Position numbers and translations under genes: made by a program. The notes beneath the pieces were generated by a model. It was not told the origin of the DNA, made no database searches, and saw only the letters and a program-made list of their open reading frames with translations. A stretch of DNA of 9,639 nucleotides. Origin: Cyclobacteriaceae bacterium (GTDB taxonomy: Bacteria; Bacteroidota; Bacteroidia; Cytophagales; Cyclobacteriaceae). Shown in pieces: positions 1 through 7,231 of this stretch (the stretch's first letter is position 1; the number at the start of each line of letters is the position of its first letter). The stretch is taken from assembly GCA_013140395.1 (NCBI GenBank), contig JABFSY010000066.1:1-9639 (forward strand), written 5' to 3'.

Positions 1-160
1 GTGTATGATTTACCTTTATCAGAAAAAAATTGTGGACACCAATTTAGATTCACCAGAGGCAGCACCCTGGCCGGCAGTTATCGTTGCGGCTGGAATTGTG
101 GCGACCGCGCTATGGTACTTCAAAACAAAACTTCAATCTTCAAATCCATCTCTCAGGTGA
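1..160 (+). CDS. C-terminal end of an unidentified membrane protein (5' truncated)
   Basis: An open frame enters from the left edge (codons from base 2) and ends at TGA 158-160. The roughly 52 visible residues hold a polar stretch (YLYQKKIVDTNLDSPEAA), then a hydrophobic segment (PAVIVAAGIVATALWYF) of about one transmembrane helix, then a short basic and serine-rich tail ending NPSLR. This is the layout of a membrane protein's last helix with a cytoplasmic tail. I do not recognise the family. The frame is favoured over the frame-1 extension of cdsA because its stop overlaps the cdsA GTG (GTGA), a common arrangement for translationally coupled genes, and because the frame-1 peptide over the same bases does not resemble a CdsA N-terminus. 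It is probably co-transcribed with cdsA. A chance open frame of this length cannot be fully excluded. Confidence 0.6.
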   Translation, partial: CMIYLYQKKIVDTNLDSPEAAPWPAVIVAAGIVATALWYFKTKLQSSNPSLR

Positions 161-987
161 GCGCTACCATTAAAAAATTCAGTAATCTTCCGCAACGCAT
201 TGCCACTGGTTTGCTAGGAGCCGCGGGAATTATTTTCGGTATTGTTTACAGTGAGTGGACCTACCTACTCGTTTTCTTTGTCATCTGTATCCTTTCCTTA
301 GGGGAATTCTACAAACTTTCGGGACTCGATGGAATGATCCCCCAAAAAACCTTCGGAACCATTTGCGGGTTGACCATTTTCTTTTTGTCTTTCTTCATTG
401 AGCGAGGAAGCATTTCCTATCGTTATTACTTTATCTTTTTCCCGTTGCTGTCATGTGTTTACATGATTAAATTGTATAAAAAATTTGAGCGCAAGCCGTT
501 TACCAATATAGCTTATACCTTCCTTGGAATATTCTATATCGCTGTGCCGTTGGCATTGCTAAACATCGCAGCCTTCGAAGAAGGTACGTATCATTTTGAA
601 ATCATATTCGGATGTTTGTTTATTTTATGGGCGACCGATACAGGCGCTTATTTTGCAGGTTCACTTTTTGGTAAACGAAAATTGTTTGAACGAATCTCTC
701 CTAAAAAATCCTGGGAGGGTGTAATCGGTGGAGCACTCCTCGCCTTGGCAATGACGTATGGTATTTCTTACTTTTTCGAACTACTGGCGTTTTGGCAGTG
801 GATAAGCATCTGTGTAATCATCGTAATAGGCGGTGTGTACGGAGATTTAATTGAATCCCTTTTGAAACGAAGTATCGAAATCAAAGACTCGGGGAACAGC
901 TTGCCCGGTCATGGCGGGTTCCTCGATCGCTTCGATGGACTGTTTATATCGGCACCCTTTATTGTCGCGTTTTTAGAGATTTTTTAG
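157..987 (+). CDS. cdsA: Phosphatidate cytidylyltransferase (CDP-diacylglycerol synthase)
   Basis: The enzyme makes CDP-diacylglycerol from phosphatidic acid and CTP in the cytoplasmic membrane, the branch point to phosphatidylethanolamine and acidic phospholipids. The 276-residue product has many hydrophobic helices (about 14-32, 36-50, 66-80, 88-104, 120-138, 189-206, 214-232 and 261-276). The family's conserved cytosolic elements are present: ATDTGAYFAG at 159-168, SPKKSWEG at 181-188, and the CDS signature at about 234-260 with SLLKR, IKDSG, PGHGG and DRFD, which includes the metal-binding aspartates. I chose the GTG at 157 because it overlaps the upstream stop (GTGA) and gives MSATIKKFSNLPQR, a normal CdsA N-terminus just before the first helix. 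The frame is open back to base 1, so a start-finder may add 52 spurious residues. The gene ends in TAG, showing that TAG is an ordinary stop here. No clear terminator follows. Confidence 0.95.
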   Translation: MSATIKKFSNLPQRIATGLLGAAGIIFGIVYSEWTYLLVFFVICILSLGEFYKLSGLDGMIPQKTFGTICGLTIFFLSFFIERGSISYRYYFIFFPLLSCVYMIKLYKKFERKPFTNIAYTFLGIFYIAVPLALLNIAAFEEGTYHFEIIFGCLFILWATDTGAYFAGSLFGKRKLFERISPKKSWEGVIGGALLALAMTYGISYFFELLAFWQWISICVIIVIGGVYGDLIESLLKRSIEIKDSGNSLPGHGGFLDRFDGLFISAPFIVAFLEIF

Positions 988-1132
988 GTCTTCCTCCGCA
1001 GAAATTGATGGTGAAGAACAAAAGAACTGTAGGCCTAAACGCGGAAGTCCAACCTTTTATTTCAAATCTTCCAAAAAGTCCAGAACATTATATCCTATTT
1101 TGTGCTTCCTCAGCCCTTCTGAACAATTTATC

Positions 1133-1140
1133 TATCTTTG
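1133..1140 (+). promoter_or_regulatory. Possible Bacteroidota -7 promoter box for gdh
   Basis: TATCTTTG exactly fits the Bacteroidota -7 consensus TAnnTTTG. It lies 95 bases upstream of the gdh ATG, in the spacer after cdsA. Transcription would start near 1147 and leave a leader of roughly 90 bases. No TTTG or TTG element is found at the expected 17-23 base distance upstream (the nearest, at 1099-1102, is 30 bases away), so this rests on one half of the promoter only. Confidence 0.3.
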
Positions 1141-1198
1141 CAACCGATTTCGTTCCATCAAAAAAGACGATTCCGTTAGCAAACCGATGATTTAAAAT

Positions 1199-1226
1199 AT
1201 CGTAAATCAAATAATCGTAAATCAAA
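1199..1226 (+). repeat. Short tandem repeat upstream of gdh
   Basis: ATCGTAAATCAAA occurs at 1199-1211 and again at 1214-1226, a 15-base period, followed by a decayed partial copy (AAATCAG) up to the gdh start. It sits within the last 40 bases before the ATG, so it lies in the probable 5' leader. It could be a slippage product or a binding site for a dimeric regulator; nothing in the sequence decides. Confidence 0.55.
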
Positions 1227-1235
1227 AATCAGTTT

Positions 1236-2510
1236 ATGGCTTATATCGAACCAGCACCCTTATTAGACAAAGAAAATCCATTTGAGGCAATGATGTCTCG
1301 CTTCCGCACAGCCTCTCAAATTTTAGGGCTTGAGGAAGAAGTGTACAATGTTCTGAAAGTGCCTGCAAGGCAGGTTATTGTTTCATTGCCCGTTACAATG
1401 GACGATGGTAGCATTCGTGTTTTCGAAGGATATCGCGTTATTCACTCAACAATCCTCGGTCCATCAAAAGGTGGTATTCGGTTCGATCCGCATGTTAATT
1501 TGGATGAGGTAAAAGCACTGGCTGCCTGGATGACCTGGAAGTGTGCTGTGGTGGATATTCCGTATGGTGGTGCAAAAGGCGGTGTGGCTTGCAATCCTCG
1601 GGAAATGTCCGCAGGTGAAATTGAGCGCTTAATGCGCGCTTACACTCTTTCGATGATTGATATTTTCGGTGCTGATAAAGATATTCCCGCACCAGATATG
1701 GGTACCGGTCCTCGTGAAATGGCGTGGTTAATGGACGAGTACTCCAGAACACAAGGTATGACGGTGAATGCCGTTGTCACTGGCAAGCCAATTGTATTGG
1801 GCGGATCACTCGGAAGAACCGAAGCAACTGGTCGTGGTGTGATGGTGTCAGCATTGGCTGCGATGGAGAAATTAAAAATCAATCCGTACAAGGCAACATG
1901 TGCCGTGCAAGGATTTGGAAACGTGGGCTCATGGGCAGCACGACTATTGTCTGAGCGTGGATTAAAAGTGCAAGCGATCAGTGATCTGAATGGTGCGTAC
2001 TACAATGCAAATGGAATTGACATTGAAGCAGCTGTAAAGTACCGCGATGCCAACAAGGGTACTTTGGAAGGTTTTACGCTAGCGGAGAAAATACCAAGCG
2101 GAGATCTTTTAACACTCGATGTTGATGTATTGGTGCCCGCTGCAACGGAAGATGTAATTACAGGTAGCAATGCTGGTAATATAAAGGCTAAGTTGATCGT
2201 AGAAGGCGCGAATGGCCCAACTTCGTCAAAGGCGGATAATATCATTTACGAAAAGGGAATTAGTGTTGTGCCTGATATTTTGGCTAACGCAGGAGGCGTT
2301 ACTGTTTCGTATTTTGAGTGGGTGCAAAATCGCCTGGGCTACAAATGGACAGCCGACCGTGTAAACAGAAGAAGCGACCGGATTATGAAAGATGCGTTTG
2401 ATAACGTTTATAAAACCGCCAATGAATACAAAGTATCACTTCGCATTGCAGCCTACATGGTAGCTATTGATAAAGTGGCGAAGACATATAAGTACAGAGG
2501 AGGTTTCTAA
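1236..2510 (+). CDS. gdh: Glu/Leu/Phe/Val-family dehydrogenase, probably glutamate dehydrogenase
   Basis: It would interconvert glutamate with 2-oxoglutarate and ammonia using NAD(P), linking nitrogen assimilation or amino-acid breakdown to the TCA cycle in the cytosol. The 424-residue length matches the compact hexameric GDHs of the RocG/GudB type. The substrate domain (about 1-190) has GPSKGGIRF (K78), WKCAVVD (K102), the family signature IPYGGAKGGVACNP with catalytic K114, and PAPDMGT with catalytic D154. The spacing of K78, K102, K114 and D154 equals that of the known GDH residues K89, K113, K125 and D165 of the clostridial enzyme. The Rossmann domain starts at about 217 with QGFGNVGS (225-232) and an Asp (D250) after the second strand; ANAGGVTVSYFEW (350-362) helps close the substrate pocket. 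Glutamate is the likeliest substrate, but leucine or valine dehydrogenase activity cannot be excluded. Cofactor choice is uncertain. No strong ribosome-binding site precedes the ATG. Confidence 0.93.
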   Translation: MAYIEPAPLLDKENPFEAMMSRFRTASQILGLEEEVYNVLKVPARQVIVSLPVTMDDGSIRVFEGYRVIHSTILGPSKGGIRFDPHVNLDEVKALAAWMTWKCAVVDIPYGGAKGGVACNPREMSAGEIERLMRAYTLSMIDIFGADKDIPAPDMGTGPREMAWLMDEYSRTQGMTVNAVVTGKPIVLGGSLGRTEATGRGVMVSALAAMEKLKINPYKATCAVQGFGNVGSWAARLLSERGLKVQAISDLNGAYYNANGIDIEAAVKYRDANKGTLEGFTLAEKIPSGDLLTLDVDVLVPAATEDVITGSNAGNIKAKLIVEGANGPTSSKADNIIYEKGISVVPDILANAGGVTVSYFEWVQNRLGYKWTADRVNRRSDRIMKDAFDNVYKTANEYKVSLRIAAYMVAIDKVAKTYKYRGGF

Positions 2511-2523
2511 TCAATCAACTCAG

Positions 2524-2563
2524 AAAAAAAAGAAAGGCGCTCGATGAGCGCCTTTCTTTTTTT
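2524..2563. terminator. Bidirectional rho-independent terminator between gdh and susD
   Basis: GAAAGGCGCTC, a three-base loop GAT, then GAGCGCCTTTC form a perfect 11-bp stem at 2532-2556. It is flanked by eight A on the left and seven T on the right, which extend the pairing to 18 bp. Read on either strand, the GC-rich hairpin is followed by a U-run, so it can stop gdh (ending at 2510) and the converging susD transcript (ending at 2579). Confidence 0.92.
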
Positions 2564-2578
2564 ACAACTATCTGGTAA

Positions 2579-3865
2579 TTAGTTCGCAGGATCTGCTGGT
2601 GTGTTTGGATTGTTGTCTCTCTCTGAAAATGGATAAGGCAAAAAGTCACGACTCCGTTCTGAAGCAGGTCGACCGAACCTTCGGCTATCTTCTAATCTCA
2701 TGCCCGTCAAATAGAGTTCGATGCATCTTTGCTTATAAATTTCATCCAAAATTGCGCCTTGTGTGTTCGCGCCACTATAAGCCGGTTGGTTGGCACCAAT
2801 AGCGTACGAATCAGCAGCAGGCAGTTTTTGCAAAATTTTATTTAGTTCAGTGGTCGCGTTTGCCAAGTCATTTTTCCGGGCGAAGGCTTCTGCTTTGATC
2901 AAGGTAACTTCTCCAGCACGATAGACTGGTAACACACTTGAATTTGATGTAAAGAAACTTGCTCGCCCTAAATTCAAAGATCCCCCTGCGCTAAAAAAGA
3001 AAGCGATCCGTCCATCCGACAGTGGAGTTTCTAAAGCCAGCGGAAGACTAAACTTATTATTAAGCGGCTCGCATACATTCTTATTCCCAAAACTAGTTTC
3101 GAACAAAGCATTGCGCGTTAAGTCATCATGTCGAAACTCAGATTTAACGGATGTAGCAAGGGACACAAGATTGGCTGCCGCTAGTGCTTTATCATTGTTG
3201 CCTGCCATTAGGGCATACCTTGCAATCAAAGCATTGATAGTATTAGCATAGTCAATGCCAGCCGCAATGCGTGTTGAAAAAGCAGCTGAAATCGGGGCTT
3301 TTGCCAATTCCGTTCCCGCTGCTTCCAGAATGGAAATGGCTTCATTAAGAACAGCTGTTCGGTCTACAAACGGAGCATTTGAAGATGTCACAATAGGCGC
3401 TTGCTGCCAAAACATTACCAGATTACCAAGAGCGAGAGCCTTAAATATTGCAGCATGGGCTTGCAGTGGCCCCTTGGTTCCTTGGTCGGTCACAATGTTC
3501 AGATTACTCAGAATCAAATCGGCATTTGACTTTATCAGATTGCATTGGTTCCACAAATTTGTTATCACTCCATTGTTGCCTATCACACTAGCTCCACCCT
3601 GAAACAGATTTTGCTCATCCGTATTACCTGCATTCAACACCACTAATTCACGCGTAAGAAGGCCACTTGTTGTTGGCAGAGTGTAATTTGGAGATACACG
3701 TGTAATCGAATACTTGTACGATAACCCATTGGCCAACGTAATAAGACCCGTAACATCAGAAACAACCTGAGTCTGGCTCGCAGAGCTGGGGTTAAAGTAC
3801 TCTTGGTTGCAAGACGCAAACAAGAACACCGCTATCAAAACGACTGTGTTTATTATCTTTTTCAT
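2579..3865 (-). CDS. SusD/RagB-family outer-membrane lipoprotein
   Basis: SusD proteins are surface lipoproteins that cap the SusC channel and help capture the ligand. The 428-residue product starts with a lipoprotein signal (MKKIINTVVLIAVFLFASC) whose lipobox cysteine is C19. The middle is helical and TPR-like, with an N-terminal NLWNQCNLIKSNADLIL stretch (103-119) and FKALALGNLVMFW (141-153) typical of the family. The C-terminal RagB/SusD region has RAGEVTLIKAEAFAR (316-330), IYKQRCIELYLTGMRLEDSRRF (376-397) and PYPFSERDNNPN (410-421), the usual family ending. It is shorter than common SusD proteins of 500-600 residues, lacking insert regions rather than an end. It lies 21 nt after the SusC stop, so the two form an operon, and its expression may suffer from polarity caused by the early TAG in susC. 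The ligand cannot be read from the sequence. Confidence 0.93.
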   Translation of the reverse strand: MKKIINTVVLIAVFLFASCNQEYFNPSSASQTQVVSDVTGLITLANGLSYKYSITRVSPNYTLPTTSGLLTRELVVLNAGNTDEQNLFQGGASVIGNNGVITNLWNQCNLIKSNADLILSNLNIVTDQGTKGPLQAHAAIFKALALGNLVMFWQQAPIVTSSNAPFVDRTAVLNEAISILEAAGTELAKAPISAAFSTRIAAGIDYANTINALIARYALMAGNNDKALAAANLVSLATSVKSEFRHDDLTRNALFETSFGNKNVCEPLNNKFSLPLALETPLSDGRIAFFFSAGGSLNLGRASFFTSNSSVLPVYRAGEVTLIKAEAFARKNDLANATTELNKILQKLPAADSYAIGANQPAYSGANTQGAILDEIYKQRCIELYLTGMRLEDSRRFGRPASERSRDFLPYPFSERDNNPNTPADPAN

Positions 3866-3877
3866 ATCATCAGTTGA

Positions 3878-3886
3878 TTTAAGGTG
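3878..3886 (-). repeat. 9-base leader element before susD (same as before susC)
   Basis: The coding strand reads CACCTTAAA, starting directly after the susC stop codon and ending 12 nt before the susD ATG. The same 9 bases occur 9 nt before the susC ATG at 7082-7090. No Shine-Dalgarno sequence is seen before either gene, so this may be a shared translation or control element. Chance identity is possible. Confidence 0.4.
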
Positions 3887-6800
3887 TTAGAATGAAAAGG
3901 TGATTTGAGCCTTGTACGTACGAGGAATAGGTACGTTACCAAAGTCAACGCCCCTAACTCGGTCGCTATTGCCTCCAGCATTTGTTTCGGGGTCATACCC
4001 ATTGTAGCTATCCCACGAAATCAGGTTTCTTCCTGACAAACCAATGTTAACATTGTTGATCCCTTTGATAGGGCTTTTTAAATTGTATGACAATCCGATC
4101 TCGCGCAGTTTTACAAATGAACCGTTGTCAACTCGCCACTCTTCTATTGGTCCAATAGCAAAAATATAACCCCTTACAATTTCGCCCCTCATCTCTTGCT
4201 CAGCAATCGGACCTATACCCACGTTTTCTCGTGTCCTTTTATCCGCATTGAAAACCTCGACACCTTGAACAAAATCAAATAAGAAATTAAAATTAAAATT
4301 CTTGTAAGCCAAGTTGCTCATTAATGAGCCAGTCCAATCTGGATTAGGATTTCCTACGATCGTCCTTACGGCAGAAGTTCCGGTTAGAACGGGCTGACCT
4401 GTTACAGCATCTCTCACAGGAACGTATGTAAGGGGCGTTAATGAATTTTGGGTGCCGCGTTCACTTTGCAAAAAGCCTTGAGGCGTCAACAAAGGATTAC
4501 CAGCAGCATCCCTTGCGATTGCAGTGCCATAAAACACACTGGCAGGAGCACCTTCAATCAAAAATACAGGAGCACCTGCAGCATTTGAAATGGATATCGT
4601 AGGGCTGCCTAACTTCGTGACCTTATTCCTATTTTGGTTGTAGATAAAGGTTACATCCCAAGTTAGGTTCTGGGTTTTTATAGGAACAATGTTTAATGAT
4701 ATCTCAAGGCCATTATTCTCCATCGTACCCACATTGTTTACAATACTTAAGCCGCCCTCGGAAGAAGCCGTTCCGCGACTAACTACTAAGTCAGTGATAT
4801 TTTGATTATAAAAGGTAGCTCCTAAATTAATCTTGTTGTTCCAAAAGCTAACATCGGTTCCGAACTCAAACTCTGTCATGCGCTCAGGTTTCACATTTCG
4901 GTTGGCTAACTGTGAACTCGGGACAATGGTGTTTCTTCCTAAATAAGGTGTTGGCTGAAATTGCCAAAATCTTTGAAATACATCTCCTGGGGTAAGATTA
5001 CCAGCTTGACCCCATGAAGCCCTTAACTTTAGTGAACTTACAATATTTGAAGGAATGGCATTTTTCCAAAAATCCAAATCCGAAGCCACAAAGCTACCAC
5101 TTATTTTAGGATAGGTTTGATCTCGTTCACTTGGAGAAAATACGGTCGACTGATCTCTCCGAACGGCTCCGGTTAAAAAAGCCAGATTCTTGTAGCCTAG
5201 AGTGCCCTGTACAAAGTAACCAGTTAGAGCAAACTGCGGCAAGCCATAGCCAGCCGTTACTGCCGTGCTTGCGCCACTTACTGTTTCGATAAATGGGGCC
5301 AGCCCCTCACCACTTGCTCGTTGGAAATCGGTGCGTTGGTATTGATAACTTCCACCAATAATGGCATTAAGTTTTAAGTCGGAAGTCAACTGTCTCTCAT
5401 AAGAGATATTCAAGTCTGTGTTAAATTGTAATACAGAATTACTTGCGTTTGAAGCATACCCGGTTGGATAACGTTCAGCTGGCAAACCGGCAGTGGCTTG
5501 GTAAGGATAGGGCTTTATAAGACCGCGACCATTCTGCGTAAATGCATCTACCCCCACAATCAAGTCGATTCCTAACCCCTTCATAGGAGTAAGATTCAAT
5601 TGAAGGTCATTAATGGTGCGATTAGTCGACTGCGTGAAATTCATATCTTCTATGGTAGAAAGTGGATTTACACGCGTTGGTTCAACAGCTAAAAGCTTCC
5701 CCGCTCCGTCTCTTTGGGTAATATCATAGATATTATTCGTGATATTAATGGAGTTAATCGGGCTATAAAAAACATTCCCGTTCGCCTTTTCATTGCTGAA
5801 TGAATTTGCGTACGATAAGCCGACACTCATTTTTGCCCAATCCGCCAAGCGTTGTTCGATTCTCGCTCTGATATTGTATCGTGTAAAATCAGTGCCTTTG
5901 ATAATACCTTCATTCCGCGAATAAGAAATAGACGTGAAATATTGTGTTTTGTCGTTGCCACCATTTATGGATAAGTTATTATCTGTGCCGTACCCTTTTT
6001 GAAAGATCTGATCTTGGTAGTCGTACCGTGTTACATCAACTAAATTTGTTCTCAGGTTAGTGACTACTCCATCACGCGTCACGGCTGTAAACGTCTCTCC
6101 CGGCTGTGGAATGTATGTTGGAAGTTGTGCATTCGTAAGACCGCCAATGGTATGTAGACGCAGTGCCGAAAAACCAAATTGCTTACCATAGGTGCTAATC
6201 GGAACTTTCTTTCTAAGTTCATTCATGGTTACGCTAGTCGAGAACGAAATTCTTGGCGCTCCTGACTTGCCCTTCTTAGTCGTAATCAACACAACCCCAT
6301 TAGAAGCTCTTGAACCATACTGCGCAGCAGCAGCGGCTCCATTAATCACATTTAAAGTTTCAATATCGGCAGGATTGATATCCACTAATCGATTGTTGCC
6401 GAGAGCTGCTTCGCCTACTTGATTTCCCAAAGCAGTCTGAGAAACGTTGGACGTAGAATTACTTACAATCACACCATCAATCACGTAGAGAGGATCCGAG
6501 GGTCCTGAAAGTGATTTTACCCCACGTAAACGAATAGTCATTCCACCAGCAGGATCACCAGAGTTTTGTGTGATCTGTGCGCCTGGTACTTTACCTTGCA
6601 ATGCATTAAATAGATTATTTGCTCCAGACCTTTCAATCAAAGCCGAATTTACAGAGGTGATACTATTTCCTAGTTCCCGCTTAGCAGATTTGAGTGTTGA
6701 GCCTACCACCACAACCTCATCAAGTGCGCTATACTCTGCCTTCAACGCCACATTGATGGGAGCCGTTGAACCGTTTGCAACTTGAACATCAGCAGTCGCT

Positions 6801-7072
6801 GTTGCATAGCCCACAAAGCTGATCTCAATTTTGACCGACCCACCTGCAGACACGCTTAACGAAAAATTTCCGTCTACGTCAGTGACAGTACCGGTAGTGG
6901 TGCCTACCACACGAACCGAAGCACCCGGCAACCCCTGCTACGTTTCTGCATCCGTTACCTTGCCGGTAACTACTACCTCTTGAGCCTGCGCCTGAAGCGT
7001 AGAGAACGACAAGAGAAAAACCAGCCCCATGCACCAGAGACTGCGCCTTTTTTGCTTGTAAATGTTTATCAT
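3887..7072 (-). pseudogene. SusC/RagA-family TonB-dependent outer-membrane transporter, interrupted by an in-frame TAG
   Basis: This would be the outer-membrane beta-barrel that imports SusD-captured ligand with TonB energy. From the ATG at 7072 the frame spans 1,061 codons but codon 45 is TAG (6938-6940). Codons 1-44 encode a basic n-region (KQKRR), a hydrophobic core (MGLVFLLSFSTL), a likely cleavage site after LQA, and the start of the carboxypeptidase-regulatory-like domain (VVVTGKVTDAET). After the stop the same frame resumes QGLPGASVRVVG and continues without a break: regulatory-like domain to about 115, TonB box DEVVVVG (118-124), plug with LRGVKSLSGPSDPLYVIDG (182-200) and GSRASNGVVLITTKKG (253-268), then a barrel ending in ITFSF with terminal Phe, as outer-membrane barrels do. 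An automatic call would start at TTG 6931 (1,014 residues) and miss the signal peptide; such a product could not reach the outer membrane. A recent nonsense mutation or a sequencing error fits best. The divergent DeoR gene is its likely regulator. Confidence 0.9.
6938..6940 (-). other. In-frame TAG nonsense codon in the SusC-type gene
   Basis: On the minus strand the codons read GAA ACG TAG CAG GGG TTG CCG GGT. The residues on both sides (VTGKVTDAET, then QGLPGASV) together form the standard opening of the SusC N-terminal regulatory domain in one frame, so a single codon is wrong and no base has been gained or lost. In many relatives this site is Gly; reaching TAG from a GGN codon needs at least two changes, from GAG, CAG or AAG only one. 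Confidence 0.9.
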
Positions 7073-7081
7073 GAAAAATAG

Positions 7082-7090
7082 TTTAAGGTG
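7082..7090 (-). repeat. 9-base leader element before susC (same as before susD)
   Basis: The coding strand reads CACCTTAAA, ending 9 nt before the susC ATG at 7072. It is identical to the element before susD at 3878-3886. Read on the plus strand it is TTTAAGGTG, which looks like a Shine-Dalgarno sequence but serves no convincing gene. Confidence 0.4.
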
Positions 7091-7118
7091 AAAAATGGTT
7101 GTTCATCTGCCTACGCAC

Positions 7119-7137
7119 TTTGCTGTAAAACAGCAAA
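7119..7137. promoter_or_regulatory. Perfect inverted repeat in the susC-deoR divergent region (candidate operator)
   Basis: TTTGCTGT and ACAGCAAA form a perfect 8-bp inverted repeat with a 3-base AAA centre. It lies 46 nt upstream of the susC start and about 95 nt upstream of the deoR start. There is no T-run after it in either direction, so it is not a terminator; a dyad of this size fits a repressor dimer site. Assignment to the neighbouring DeoR protein is inference. Confidence 0.5.
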
Positions 7138-7179
7138 ACCTAGTAAACAATGGCATGAATTTGCGCTTTTTTTCTAGAA

Positions 7180-7219
7180 TTGCAAACGATTGTGACCCAT
7201 TTTGTGTAAAATCGTGCAA
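7180..7219. promoter_or_regulatory. Second inverted repeat directly upstream of deoR
   Basis: TTGC-AA-ACGATT (7180-7191) pairs with AATCGT-GCAA (7210-7219) around an 18-base spacer, with two unpaired A in the left arm. It ends 12 nt before the deoR ATG. The right part (TTTTGTGTAAAATCGTGCAA, 7200-7219) also resembles the 7119-7137 dyad, sharing TGTAAAA. It could be an autoregulatory operator or a leader hairpin that limits deoR translation. Confidence 0.35.
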
Positions 7220-7231
7220 GAAGCCTGACCA

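Noticed and set aside
155..160. DeoR-, phage- or transposon-related mobility signals at the window's left edge
   Set aside because: No integrase, transposase, terminal inverted repeat or target duplication was seen here or elsewhere in the window.
1005..1190. 61-codon open frame between cdsA and gdh
   Set aside because: It has no recognisable motif, no ribosome-binding site and an unremarkable composition, and it overlaps the only promoter-like box of the spacer. Such a short frame is expected by chance.
6938..6940. Genome-wide TAG recoding or a programmed frameshift as explanation for the SusC interruption
   Set aside because: cdsA, deoR and the YihY-type gene end at TAG in the normal places, and the frame is the same before and after the codon, so neither recoding of TAG as sense nor a frameshift is needed.
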